A DNA stretch of 64,000 nucleotides, from contig JBAZPO010000013.1 of assembly GCA_041648175.1 (NCBI GenBank), positions 1 to 64,000 of the forward strand, read 5' to 3'. The notes beneath the pieces are model-generated. The model searched no databases. It had not been told where the DNA came from and saw nothing but the letters and a program-made list of their open reading frames with translations. How positions within the stretch are numbered: position 1 is the stretch's first letter; every line of letters begins with the position of its first letter. Made by a program: the position numbers and the translations under genes. Positions 33,244-41,691 of the stretch are shown here, in pieces. The stretch is from Desulfobaccales bacterium (GTDB lineage: Bacteria > Desulfobacterota > Desulfobaccia > Desulfobaccales > 0-14-0-80-60-11).

Positions 33244-34400
33244 CACAGTATCGTAGCATTCCATTTGGACGCCCGTGGATCACCGACGAAGAGCGCAGTG
33301 CCGTAATGGAAGTACTTCACGGCCACATCCTAACCCATGGCCCCCAGTGCAAGGCTTTTGAAACCCAGTTCGCGGCCTTCGTGGGAGATGGGGCCCATTG
33401 TGTAACGGTCAGTTCCGGGATGGCAGCTCTACACCTGGCCTATCTCCACTTTGGCATCGGGGATGGAGACGAAGTGATCGTGCCAGCGCAAACCCACGTG
33501 GCCACGGTGCATGCGGTGGAGTGGGTAGGCGCCAGGCCGGTTTTTGTGGATTGCGACCCGAATACGGGAAATCTGACGGCAGAGGATATTGCCGCGGCGG
33601 TCACCCGGCGCACCAAGGCAATATCGGTGGTGCATTTTCTTGGAATCCCCTGTGCCATGCCGGAGATTATGGAGGTAGCCCGGCGACATGGTCTGAAGGT
33701 AGTCGAAGACTGTGCTCTGGCGGTGGGAGCGCATTATCAGGGCAGGCATGTGGGCCTGTTTGGGGATGTCGGCTGTTTTTCTTTCTACCCGGCCAAGCAC
33801 ATAACTACCGGTGAAGGGGGAATGTTTATCACCCGCCACGAAGAGGTCGCCCAGGGAGTGGCAAAACTGCGGGCCTTCGGAGTGGATCGGAGTTACGCCG
33901 AGCGGACTATCCCGGGGATTTATGATGTGCCCGTCCTCGGTCTTAATTATCGCATGAGCGAAATGCAAGCGGCTCTGGGTCGGGTGCAGTTGGGTCGGGT
34001 GCAGGAAATCCTGGATCGGCGCCGAGCTAATTTCGACTCCTTGAAACGCGGCTTGTTCGGGGTTGACGGACTCACCGTCCTGGATTGCCATTCTGCCGAG
34101 TCTCAGAACAGCCATTATTGTTTGAGCCTGGTTTTGGACCGGGCTGACCGGGAACAGCGGGATGCGGCGGTCACCCGCCTCAATGCCGCTGGGATTGGCA
34201 CCAGCATCTATTACCCCCATCCGGTGCCCCGGCTGGCTTATTACCGGAACAAGTATGGGTATGACCTCAGCCACTTCCCTCAGGCGACGCGGATCAGCGA
34301 TCAAGCCATAGCGTTACCGGTGGGGCCGCATATAGACGAGGCCGATGTGGCATATATCGTAGAGCAGGTCCACATGGCCCTGAAAGGAACAATCGCATGA
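33240..34400 (+). CDS. DegT/DnrJ/EryC1/StrS sugar aminotransferase
   Basis: A 386-residue PLP-dependent aminotransferase with intact active-site lysine in CFSFYPAKHITTGEGG (about 180). It has ITDEERSAVMEVLHGHILTHGP near the start, the PLP phosphate region SSGMAALHLAYL and VEDCALAVGAHYQGR with the PLP-binding Asp. It would convert the keto-sugar made by the Gfo/Idh enzyme into an amino sugar. It overlaps the flanking genes by four bases on each side. It contrasts with the paralogue at 29848, where this lysine is histidine. Confidence 0.87.
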   Translation: MTQYRSIPFGRPWITDEERSAVMEVLHGHILTHGPQCKAFETQFAAFVGDGAHCVTVSSGMAALHLAYLHFGIGDGDEVIVPAQTHVATVHAVEWVGARPVFVDCDPNTGNLTAEDIAAAVTRRTKAISVVHFLGIPCAMPEIMEVARRHGLKVVEDCALAVGAHYQGRHVGLFGDVGCFSFYPAKHITTGEGGMFITRHEEVAQGVAKLRAFGVDRSYAERTIPGIYDVPVLGLNYRMSEMQAALGRVQLGRVQEILDRRRANFDSLKRGLFGVDGLTVLDCHSAESQNSHYCLSLVLDRADREQRDAAVTRLNAAGIGTSIYYPHPVPRLAYYRNKYGYDLSHFPQATRISDQAIALPVGPHIDEADVAYIVEQVHMALKGTIA

Positions 34401-35416
34401 TCGATCAGTTACAGGACCGTAAGATTGCCCTGATTGGCGGGGCAGGATTCATCGGGCACAATCTGGCCCTGACCCTGAAACAATACGGGGCTCAGGTATC
34501 GGTGATTGACGGCCTGAATGTCAATAACTTTCTCTGGGTTCATTCTAACGGCACGGTGGCGGAAAACCGGGATTTGTACTTGCAAATCCTCAATCAGCGC
34601 ATGGAGTTATTAAGGGCTGCCGGTATCCAGGTTTTTATTCAGGACGCTCGGAATTATTTTAAACTTTCCAATATCCTGAATCAGATCAAGCCGGAGGTTA
34701 TAGTCCACTTGGCGGCTATTGCCCACGCCAAACGCTCCAACAAAGATCCCTTTAGTACCTTTGATCATAACTTACGGACTTTGGAAAACGCCCTGGACTT
34801 CGCCCAGACCGTCGTAAAGCATTTCATCTTCTTTTCCTCCAGTATGGTATACGGGAATTTTCTGACGCCGAAAGTGGATGAGGAACACCCCCTCAACCCC
34901 ATCGGCATTTACGGGGCCTTGAAATTATCCGGAGAAAAACTAGTCATCGCCTATCAACAGGTATTCGGCCTGCCCTATACCATCATTCGCCCTTCAGCCC
35001 TGTATGGCCCCAGGTGTATCAGCCGCCGGGTCATCCAAATCTTCATCGAGAATGCCTTGAGGGGCAGAAAATTGCGGATCGACGGGGACGGCAGTGAGAA
35101 GCTTGACTTTACCTATATTGATGATCTGGTGGACGGTGTTTGCCGGGCGATTGCCAACCCAGCCTCCAAGAACCAGGTATTCAATATGACCAATGGCAAC
35201 GCCCGCTCTATCCTGGAAATGGCGACGACTATCAAGGAGTACTTTCCCGAGGTGGAGACGGAATATGTGGAGCGCGACGGGCTAATGCCGTTTCGCGGCA
35301 CGATGAGTATCGATAAGGCCGTGAACCTGTTGGGTTATGCGCCGCAAAACCCCTTAGAAGTGGGAATGAAAAAATATATCGGGTGGTATCGCAACCTGCG
35401 GATAGACGCGCCCTGA
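34397..35416 (+). CDS. NAD-dependent nucleotide-sugar epimerase/dehydratase (extended SDR)
   Basis: A 339-residue extended SDR. ALIGGAGFIGHNLALTL (about 11-27) binds NAD, VHLAAIAHA is the conserved strand-4 motif, and the catalytic set is FFSSSMVYG with Y-x3-K in GIYGALKLSGE. It includes PSALYGPRC and FTYIDDLVDG in the substrate domain. It probably sets the stereochemistry of the amino sugar (4-epimerase or 4,6-dehydratase-like). It starts four bases inside the aminotransferase gene. Confidence 0.84.
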   Translation: MIDQLQDRKIALIGGAGFIGHNLALTLKQYGAQVSVIDGLNVNNFLWVHSNGTVAENRDLYLQILNQRMELLRAAGIQVFIQDARNYFKLSNILNQIKPEVIVHLAAIAHAKRSNKDPFSTFDHNLRTLENALDFAQTVVKHFIFFSSSMVYGNFLTPKVDEEHPLNPIGIYGALKLSGEKLVIAYQQVFGLPYTIIRPSALYGPRCISRRVIQIFIENALRGRKLRIDGDGSEKLDFTYIDDLVDGVCRAIANPASKNQVFNMTNGNARSILEMATTIKEYFPEVETEYVERDGLMPFRGTMSIDKAVNLLGYAPQNPLEVGMKKYIGWYRNLRIDAP

Positions 35417-35433
35417 TCTCCTCAAACCCCAAA

Positions 35434-36207
35434 ATGGACCTCTCGGAAGACCGTTGGCTCTCGGCTGTCGTCGGTCATAGCGTATTCAAGGTTAACTTTG
35501 ATGACGCCGACGCTATCCGGGAAGAGGAAAGCGCTCCCTGGCGTGACCGGATAGCTCAGCATCTGAAACGTCACGCGGTGGGCAGTTATTACGCCAAAAT
35601 TGGTTCCACCCGGATTGACCTGGTGAGGCACCTGGTTGCGTTAGGTTTCTATGTGGTGGACATGCAAGTAACCTTTGGCCTGGATAAGGCGGTCGAACCC
35701 CGGAGCATTGCACCGGAAGCCAGGTCCAGTTGCCGGATTGGTGTATTTCACCCCACCCAGCGGGAGGCGGTATTGGGCATTGCCAAGTCCTGTTTCCGAT
35801 ATTCGCGCTTTCACCTGGACCCGCTCATTCCACTCGAGACGGCCAATCAGATCAAGCATGACTGGATCTTGAATTATATTCTCAAGCAGCGGGGGGAGCA
35901 CCTCTGGGTAGCTACCGTGGCTGAGCGGCCGGCGGGATTTTTGGCGGTCATTGCCGGCGAAGAGGCCGGGAGACGGTATCGCGCCATCGACTTAATCGGG
36001 GTGACCACGGAGTACCAGGGGCGGGGCATCGGACAAGCCCTTGTGGCTTTCTTTGTGGATTTTTATAGAGACCAAAGCGACTTCCTCCAGGTGGGCACCC
36101 AGATTGCCAACCTGCCTTCTATGCGGCTGTATCCGAAATTCGGCTTCTCGTTGATCAAATCAGCCTACGTCATGCACCGGCACGTGCCGCAGCCGGGGAA
36201 TCGTTGA
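35434..36207 (+). CDS. GNAT-family N-acetyltransferase (WecD-like)
   Basis: A 257-residue protein with a less conserved N-terminal half (about 1-110) and a C-terminal GNAT domain. The acetyl-CoA motif is DLIGVTTEYQGRGIGQALVA (Q/R-x-x-G-x-G/A) followed by SMRLYPKFGF. The two-part layout resembles WecD/RffC, the dTDP-fucosamine N-acetyltransferase. It should acylate the amino group installed upstream. The frame opens at 35383 inside the epimerase gene, but ATG 35434, 17 bases after its stop, is preferred. The neuB gene follows after four bases. Confidence 0.75.
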   Translation: MDLSEDRWLSAVVGHSVFKVNFDDADAIREEESAPWRDRIAQHLKRHAVGSYYAKIGSTRIDLVRHLVALGFYVVDMQVTFGLDKAVEPRSIAPEARSSCRIGVFHPTQREAVLGIAKSCFRYSRFHLDPLIPLETANQIKHDWILNYILKQRGEHLWVATVAERPAGFLAVIAGEEAGRRYRAIDLIGVTTEYQGRGIGQALVAFFVDFYRDQSDFLQVGTQIANLPSMRLYPKFGFSLIKSAYVMHRHVPQPGNR

Positions 36208-36211
36208 AACT

Positions 36212-37222
36212 ATGCATATCGGCCGGTTCAACCTGGATGACAAAGTGCTGGTGGTGGCAGAGATTGGTAATAACCACGAAGGTGACCCATCCTTGGCCTT
36301 GGAAATGGTGGCTGCGGCCGCGGCAGCAGGGGCCGACGCGGTAAAAGTCCAGATAATCAATCCGGAAAAGCTGGTTAATCGCTCTCAAGTTGAGCGGATC
36401 GCCCAATTATCAGCTTTTCGGTTGCCTTTGTCTGCTTTTGCTGAAATGGCTTCACTGGCGCAGACCAAAGGCTTGTTATTCATAGCTTCCGCTTTTGATA
36501 TTCAGTCCTTAGAGAGCATCGCGGATTTGGTTTCAGCTATAAAGATCGCTTCTGGTGATCTGGATTTTGTGCCATTACTGGTCAAAGCGGCGAGTCTGAA
36601 TAAACCCCTCCTCCTTTCGACAGGAATGAGTACCCTAAGCGAGGTGAGGTCAGCTGTAAAGATTATTGAGAGTCAAATAACCAGCGATTCATTATATGAA
36701 AAGCTGGCTTTATTGCATTGCATAAGTTTATATCCGACCCCCCTCGGGGCAGCCAACCTGAGGGCTATTCAAACATTACGTCATACCTTCGATCTAACCG
36801 TAGGCTACTCGGACCACACCCAGGGAGTTGAGGCGTCAATTCTGGCCATGGCAATGGGAGCCCGGATAATTGAAAAGCATTTCACCCTTGATAAGAACCG
36901 CGCCTTCAGGGATCATGCGATTTCTTCTGATCCCGAGGAGCTTCGGTGCTTAGCTAATGTAGCACACAACGTGGATTTGATATTGGGCAGTGGAGAAAAG
37001 GTGCCGTCGCCAGCAGAGCAGGAGGCCGCGCTCGCCGCCCGGCGCAGTATAGTGGCATCCCGGGACTTGCCGGAGGGGACCCGGTTAACTGTAAATGATT
37101 TGGATTATGTCCGCCCGCGGCATGGATTAGCGCCGGCAGCCGCGATATCGTTGCTTGGAAGGAAATTAGTCGTATCGTTGAAGGCCCATGATTTAATTCT
37201 TGAATCTCACCTTGAGCAATAG
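36212..37222 (+). CDS. neuB: NeuB-family nonulosonate synthase
   Basis: A 336-residue NeuB/SpsE protein. The TIM-barrel domain starts VLVVAEIGNNHEGDPSLALE and has GADAVKVQ, IKIASGDLDFVPLL, LLLSTGMSTLSEV, GYSDHTQGVE and ARIIEKHFTLDKN, all characteristic of PEP-condensing sialate, legionaminate or pseudaminate synthases. The C-terminal SAF (antifreeze-like) domain begins near RRSIVASRDLPEGTRL. It condenses phosphoenolpyruvate with a six-carbon sugar to give a nine-carbon acid. It is the last gene of the coupled set that starts at 31613. The exact acid is unknown; NeuC/LegG/PseG-type hydrolases are not visible here. Confidence 0.88.
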   Translation: MHIGRFNLDDKVLVVAEIGNNHEGDPSLALEMVAAAAAAGADAVKVQIINPEKLVNRSQVERIAQLSAFRLPLSAFAEMASLAQTKGLLFIASAFDIQSLESIADLVSAIKIASGDLDFVPLLVKAASLNKPLLLSTGMSTLSEVRSAVKIIESQITSDSLYEKLALLHCISLYPTPLGAANLRAIQTLRHTFDLTVGYSDHTQGVEASILAMAMGARIIEKHFTLDKNRAFRDHAISSDPEELRCLANVAHNVDLILGSGEKVPSPAEQEAALAARRSIVASRDLPEGTRLTVNDLDYVRPRHGLAPAAAISLLGRKLVVSLKAHDLILESHLEQ

Positions 37223-37322
37223 AGAAGACAAGATAGAACTACCTAAATCCGATAAAAATTTTACCGGAGCTCAGAAAGAAAATAGCCGTTACTTTAAATA
37301 ATAGCGTTAGTTGCGGAATTTT

Positions 37323-37439
37323 GTGGACCGTCGGCACGATTTGGTAAATATTGCAACCCTCATGACAATGTCCATCTGGAAATTTGAAAATGCGGTTAAT
37401 GACCTGATGGCAGCAGGCTTGAGAAAAATCCTGGATTAA
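37323..37439 (+). pseudogene. Short unidentified reading frame, possible gene remnant
   Basis: Frame from GTG 37323 to TAA 37439, 38 codons, containing SIWKFENAVNDLMAAGLRK. It looks like the end of a folded protein but matches no family I recognise. It sits in the 225-base gap between neuB and the AsnB gene and has no ribosome site. It could be a remnant or chance. Confidence 0.25.
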
Positions 37440-37447
37440 ATCTCATA

Positions 37448-39280
37448 ATGTGCGGTATTGCTGGCTACTTCGGCCTGAAAGAGCTTGACCCGGAGCGCCT
37501 CCAGGCGTGCCTGGCATTGATGCGCCGTCGCGGCCCGGACCACGAGGCTTTCCGACACTGGACCAACCCGGCAGGGCGGAACGTCTATTTATTGCACAGC
37601 CGTCTCAGTATCATTGATTTGGACCCCCGGGCCAACCAGCCTTTCCAGGTCGGGTCGAAATGGCTGGTCTACAACGGCGAGCTCTATAATTACCTGGAGG
37701 TGCGCCGGGACCTGCAGGCGCATGGCCGCCATTTTACCACCGAGTCCGATACAGAAGTCCTGCTGAACGCCCTGGAATGCCATGGCTGGTCCGCCCTGGA
37801 CCGGTGCGAAGGGATGTGGGCCTTTGCGGTGTACGACGAGGCGGATGGTTCCCTGACCCTCTGTCGGGACCGCTTCGGTGAGAAACCCCTTTACCTTTAC
37901 CGTACCGGTTCCGGAGTCTATTTCGGTTCCGAGATCAAGTTTATCACCGCTCTCCTGGGCCGGCGGCTGGAGGTGAACTTTGACCATCTTTACCGCTACC
38001 TGGTCAATGGCTATAAGGCGCTTTACAAAGATAGCCACACCTTTTTCAAAGGTCTGGGCGAGCTACCGTCGGCGTCATGCCTACATCTGGATGCTGAAGG
38101 CCAAGAGGAGCAATACAAGTATTGGCGACCGGGTTTTTGTCCGGATGAAACCATAACATATCCCGCGGCAGTAGCAGGGGTGCGGGAAAGACTCATCCGC
38201 TCCGTGAAGCTGCGCCTGCGTGCCGATGTCCCCCTGGCTTTCTGCATGAGCGGCGGTGTTGATTCGAATTCCCTGATCAGCATTGCCAAGAACATCTTTG
38301 GCTACGACGTGCATGGATTCACGATTGCCAACACCGACCAGCGTTACGAAGAGCAGGACATGGTGGACCATGCCGTCGCCGAACTGGGCATCCGCCACAC
38401 TTCCATCCCGGTGGATACCACCAACTTTCTTCCTAAACTCCGGACCCTGGTAAAACAGCACGACGCGCCGGTGTACACGATAAGTTATTTTGCCCACTGG
38501 CTGTTGATGGAGAGCGTGGCCGCACATGGTTATCGCATTGCTATCAGCGGCACCGCGGCTGATGAGCTTTTTACCGGCTATTACGACCATCATTTGGCAT
38601 ACTTGTATGAGGTGAGGGAAGACCCCATTTTGTTGGCGGAATCACAACAGAATTGGAGGGAAGGCATCTTCCCCCTGGTAAGAAATCGGTACCTGCGGGA
38701 TCCAGAATTATTCATCAAAGATCCGGGGTTTCGCGACCACATTTTCCTGGATGCCGCAAAATTCGCTGGCTATTTGAAGGTTGATTGGGCTGAGGCATTC
38801 ACGGAAGAACACTTCACCGACAGCCTGCTGCGCAATCGCATGCAGAATGAGATGTTCCATGAGGCCGTTCCCTGCATCCTCCATGAAGATGACCTGAATG
38901 CCATGTACTTCTCCATTGAGAACCGATCCCCCTATCTGGATCGGGAGCTGTTCGAGTTTTGTTTCCGCATCCCATCCAAGCATCTGATACGCAATGGCGT
39001 GGCTAAAGCCATTTTGCGCGATTCAATGCGCCAAATCGCCCCGGAGCGGATCCTGGATAATCCCCGCAAGGTAGGCTTTAACGCCCCCATCTTCTCGTTT
39101 CTCAATGTCCAAGATCCGGAAGTTCTGAGCTACTTACTCGATGGGAGCCCCATTTTCGATCACGTACGGCGCGAAAAGATCGAAGCTTTAATTAAGAATT
39201 CGACCTTGCCGAATAGCGAAAGCAAATTCCTTTTCTATTTCCTCAGCAGCAAGTTGTTTTTGGAGGAATTTTCCTCATGA
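37448..39280 (+). CDS. asnB: Asparagine synthetase-like glutamine amidotransferase
   Basis: A 610-residue AsnB protein. MCGIAGYFGLKE exposes the Cys2 nucleophile. SRLSIIDLDPRANQPF and VYNGELYNY are glutaminase motifs, and FCMSGGVDSNSL (about 275) is the pyrophosphatase loop. ISGTAADELFTGYYDHHL is a variant of the usual GGDELFGGY. It is followed, with a four-base overlap, by a WbpG-type sugar amidotransferase. This suggests it supplies ammonia or amidates a sugar acid, rather than making asparagine. ATG 37448 follows TCTCATA with little ribosome site. Confidence 0.85.
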   Translation: MCGIAGYFGLKELDPERLQACLALMRRRGPDHEAFRHWTNPAGRNVYLLHSRLSIIDLDPRANQPFQVGSKWLVYNGELYNYLEVRRDLQAHGRHFTTESDTEVLLNALECHGWSALDRCEGMWAFAVYDEADGSLTLCRDRFGEKPLYLYRTGSGVYFGSEIKFITALLGRRLEVNFDHLYRYLVNGYKALYKDSHTFFKGLGELPSASCLHLDAEGQEEQYKYWRPGFCPDETITYPAAVAGVRERLIRSVKLRLRADVPLAFCMSGGVDSNSLISIAKNIFGYDVHGFTIANTDQRYEEQDMVDHAVAELGIRHTSIPVDTTNFLPKLRTLVKQHDAPVYTISYFAHWLLMESVAAHGYRIAISGTAADELFTGYYDHHLAYLYEVREDPILLAESQQNWREGIFPLVRNRYLRDPELFIKDPGFRDHIFLDAAKFAGYLKVDWAEAFTEEHFTDSLLRNRMQNEMFHEAVPCILHEDDLNAMYFSIENRSPYLDRELFEFCFRIPSKHLIRNGVAKAILRDSMRQIAPERILDNPRKVGFNAPIFSFLNVQDPEVLSYLLDGSPIFDHVRREKIEALIKNSTLPNSESKFLFYFLSSKLFLEEFSS

Positions 39281-40395
39281 GATATTGCCGCAAGTGCATC
39301 ATCCCCGATACCCGCCCCAACATTCAGTTAAGCGCTGAGGGGATCTGCAATGCTTGTGAATCCCACGCAACCAAGACCGAGATCGACTGGGCCCAACGCG
39401 AGCGCGCTTTTCTCAGCGTAATAAGCCATGCCAAGGAGCGCAGCAAGGGATACGACTGCCTGATCCCGGTAAGCGGCGGTAAAGATAGCACCTGGCAGGT
39501 AGTCAAAGCCCTGGAGTATGGTTTGCACCCATTAGCGGTGACCTGGAAAAGTCCGGCTCGCACCGAGATCGGGGCCCGGAATTTGGCCAATTTGGTGAGC
39601 CTGGGGGTGGATCATATCGATTATCAGGTGAATCCCAAGGTGGAGAAAAAGTTTCTCTGCCTGGCGCTGGCCCGATATGGTGATCCTGCGATTCCGATGC
39701 ATATGGCCCTTTTCAATATTCCCCTCACCATTGCCGTCAAGTTTGACATCCCCTTAGCCATCTGGGGGGAGAATTCTGCCTTCGAATACGGCGGCACGGA
39801 CGAGGAGCTCAAGGGGTTTAGGTTGGATCGCTCCTGGTTGAAAACTTATGGCGTGACCCATGGGACCACGGCTCGCGATTGGATTTCCGAAGAATTAACC
39901 GAAAAGGAACTGACCCCCTACTTTGGACCTACAGATGAGGAGTTGGAGAGCAAAGGGGTGCTGGCGGCGTTCCTCGGCTATTACTTTCCCTGGGATCCGC
40001 TCTTGAGCCTGGAGGTGGCCCGGGCCCGCGGCTTTAAGGTGCGGGAGGAAGGTCCAAAGACGGGCTATTATGACTATGCCGATATTGACGATGATTTTAT
40101 CTCGATTCACCACTTTTTAAAGTGGTATAAGTTCGGTTTCACGAGGTCCTTTGACAACTTATCCCTGGAGATACGCAATGGACGGATGACGCGCCTCGAA
40201 GCCATCCAAATCCTTCGTGCAAGGGGTGATGAAACGCCTCACGAAGATATAGCCAAGTTCTGTAATTTCATCGGCATTACCAGGGAGGATTTTTTTAACC
40301 TTATCGAAAAGTTTCGCAACCCGTCTATCTGGGTGAAGAAAAATAATAAATGGGTCATGCCGGATTTTCTGATCCAGGATTGGAATTGGACATGA
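39277..40395 (+). CDS. N-acetyl sugar amidotransferase (WbpG/PseA/WbuX family)
   Basis: A 372-residue protein. It starts with the family zinc-ribbon pattern MRYCRKCIIPDTRPN and GICNACESH (CxxC plus CxxC), then the ATP pyrophosphatase loop PVSGGKDSTWQVV (about 65-77). EDEE-type patches and IHHFLKWYKFGFTRSFDN occur later. Homologues make acetamidino groups on sugars such as ManNAc(3NAm)A or legionaminate, using ammonia that is usually supplied by HisH/HisF-like partners. Those partners are absent here, while an AsnB overlaps by four bases. The following small gene overlaps too. Confidence 0.85.
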   Translation: MRYCRKCIIPDTRPNIQLSAEGICNACESHATKTEIDWAQRERAFLSVISHAKERSKGYDCLIPVSGGKDSTWQVVKALEYGLHPLAVTWKSPARTEIGARNLANLVSLGVDHIDYQVNPKVEKKFLCLALARYGDPAIPMHMALFNIPLTIAVKFDIPLAIWGENSAFEYGGTDEELKGFRLDRSWLKTYGVTHGTTARDWISEELTEKELTPYFGPTDEELESKGVLAAFLGYYFPWDPLLSLEVARARGFKVREEGPKTGYYDYADIDDDFISIHHFLKWYKFGFTRSFDNLSLEIRNGRMTRLEAIQILRARGDETPHEDIAKFCNFIGITREDFFNLIEKFRNPSIWVKKNNKWVMPDFLIQDWNWT

Positions 40396-40766
40396 AGTTT
40401 ACTCCCAAGGATCCCCCCCGCGTCTTTGAGGTCGGCTTCGGCGACATCATCCAGATGAAGGATTGCGCGCATATCCATTTGGAACCCGATGAACAGATAA
40501 CCTTGGTCACGGAGTCCGGCGGTGAGTACGATGTGGCCCGTAAATCTTGGGGCTTTTACGCTACGCCTTCGCTCAATGGGCGGTTGGAGAACTTCGGTTT
40601 GCGCCCCGTGCTTCTTAAGAATCGTATCAACCGCTATTTCCTGGTGCTGGTGGAAGGCGGGAAAGAGCCTGACTTTGAACGGTATCTTGACGTGGAAGGC
40701 TTGAAAGTGGTCTGTTGGATGGACACTACCGCCAGGCTTGAAAAACTTGAGGAAAAGCTTGGATGA
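40392..40766 (+). CDS. Small conserved-looking protein of unknown function
   Basis: A 124-residue soluble protein with no membrane segment. Residues about 9-45 (VFEVGFGDIIQMKDCAHIHL, then EQITLVTESG) look like a beta-rich fold, and the end is charged (ARLEKLEEKLG). I do not recognise the family. ATG 40392 overlaps the sugar amidotransferase stop (ATGA), and its own end overlaps the next methyltransferase, so it is part of the same translated unit. A partner or accessory role for the amidotransferase is possible but unproven. The frame extends upstream to 40350 inside its neighbour. Confidence 0.6.
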   Translation: MKFTPKDPPRVFEVGFGDIIQMKDCAHIHLEPDEQITLVTESGGEYDVARKSWGFYATPSLNGRLENFGLRPVLLKNRINRYFLVLVEGGKEPDFERYLDVEGLKVVCWMDTTARLEKLEEKLG

Positions 40767-41608
40767 GACCTGAGAGGCGCGCCGGGCAAACTCTTTTACA
40801 TTGCCCCTGCGGGAGTGACAATTTCCGCAAGTTTTTCACTTATAATGAGCGGCCGGCAGGCGAAACTCATTTCCCCTTCAGCGCGGCTAGCCAATATTAC
40901 CGGGAGGTGTGGCGCTGCTCCACATGCCACCATTTTGTGTCAGTTCATAATATGGACCTGACCGGCATGTACCAGAATGATTATGTAAGCTCAACCTATG
41001 CTGATAGCGAAGGGATCCTGGTTGCCTTCAGGCGAATTATCTCTCTAGATCCGGTCAAATCAGACAATGTTGGGCGGGTAAAGCGGATCCTGGAGTTTGC
41101 CGCCGTTCACCTCAAAGCGCCAACCGCTGAAAACCGGGCGCCAACTGTTCTTGATATCGGCTCCGGTTTGGGCGTCTTTCTGCACAGAATGAAAGAGGCT
41201 GGCTGGGACTGCACCGCGCTGGATAACGACCCGCGCTTGTGTCAACATGCCAATGACAACGTGGGAGTCAAAGCAGTTTGCGGCGATTTCATGACCCTGG
41301 AGAACCTGGGAAAATTTGACGTGGTGACCTTCAATAAGGTACTGGAGCATGTAGAATATCCGGTGGCGATGCTGGCCAAAAGCAAAGCGAATTTGCGCCG
41401 CGGTGGCTTTATTTATGTTGAACTGCCCGATGGTGAAGGGGCTGCCCTGGAGGGGCCAGAGCGGGAAGAGTTTTTCATTGAGCATCACCATGTTTTTAGT
41501 ATGGCCTCCCTAGCCATGCTGGCGTCTCGCGCCGGATTTTCGGTTCTTGTCATGGAACGACTCCAGGAGCCCAGCACCAAATATACGCTACGAGCTTTCT
41601 TAATCTAA
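40763..41608 (+). CDS. Class I SAM methyltransferase with N-terminal zinc motif
   Basis: A 281-residue methyltransferase. The N-terminal part carries CPCGSD and WRCSTCHHF, a four-cysteine zinc-binding arrangement common in sugar methyltransferases. The SAM-binding motif I is VLDIGSGLGVFLHRMKEAGW (about 129-148), followed by ALDNDPRLC and FDVVTFNKVLEHVEYP. GGFIYVELPDGEG is motif III-like. It likely methylates a nucleotide sugar or the glycan. It starts inside the small unknown gene (four-base overlap), and an 83-base gap separates it from the next methyltransferase. Confidence 0.8.
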   Translation: MRPERRAGQTLLHCPCGSDNFRKFFTYNERPAGETHFPFSAASQYYREVWRCSTCHHFVSVHNMDLTGMYQNDYVSSTYADSEGILVAFRRIISLDPVKSDNVGRVKRILEFAAVHLKAPTAENRAPTVLDIGSGLGVFLHRMKEAGWDCTALDNDPRLCQHANDNVGVKAVCGDFMTLENLGKFDVVTFNKVLEHVEYPVAMLAKSKANLRRGGFIYVELPDGEGAALEGPEREEFFIEHHHVFSMASLAMLASRAGFSVLVMERLQEPSTKYTLRAFLI

Positions 41609-41691
41609 GTTAGGAGCTAAGACAATGGGCGTATCTTAATATTGTTATAAGGCCATTATGTATAACCATTCTGATAACAAAGGTAATTGCC

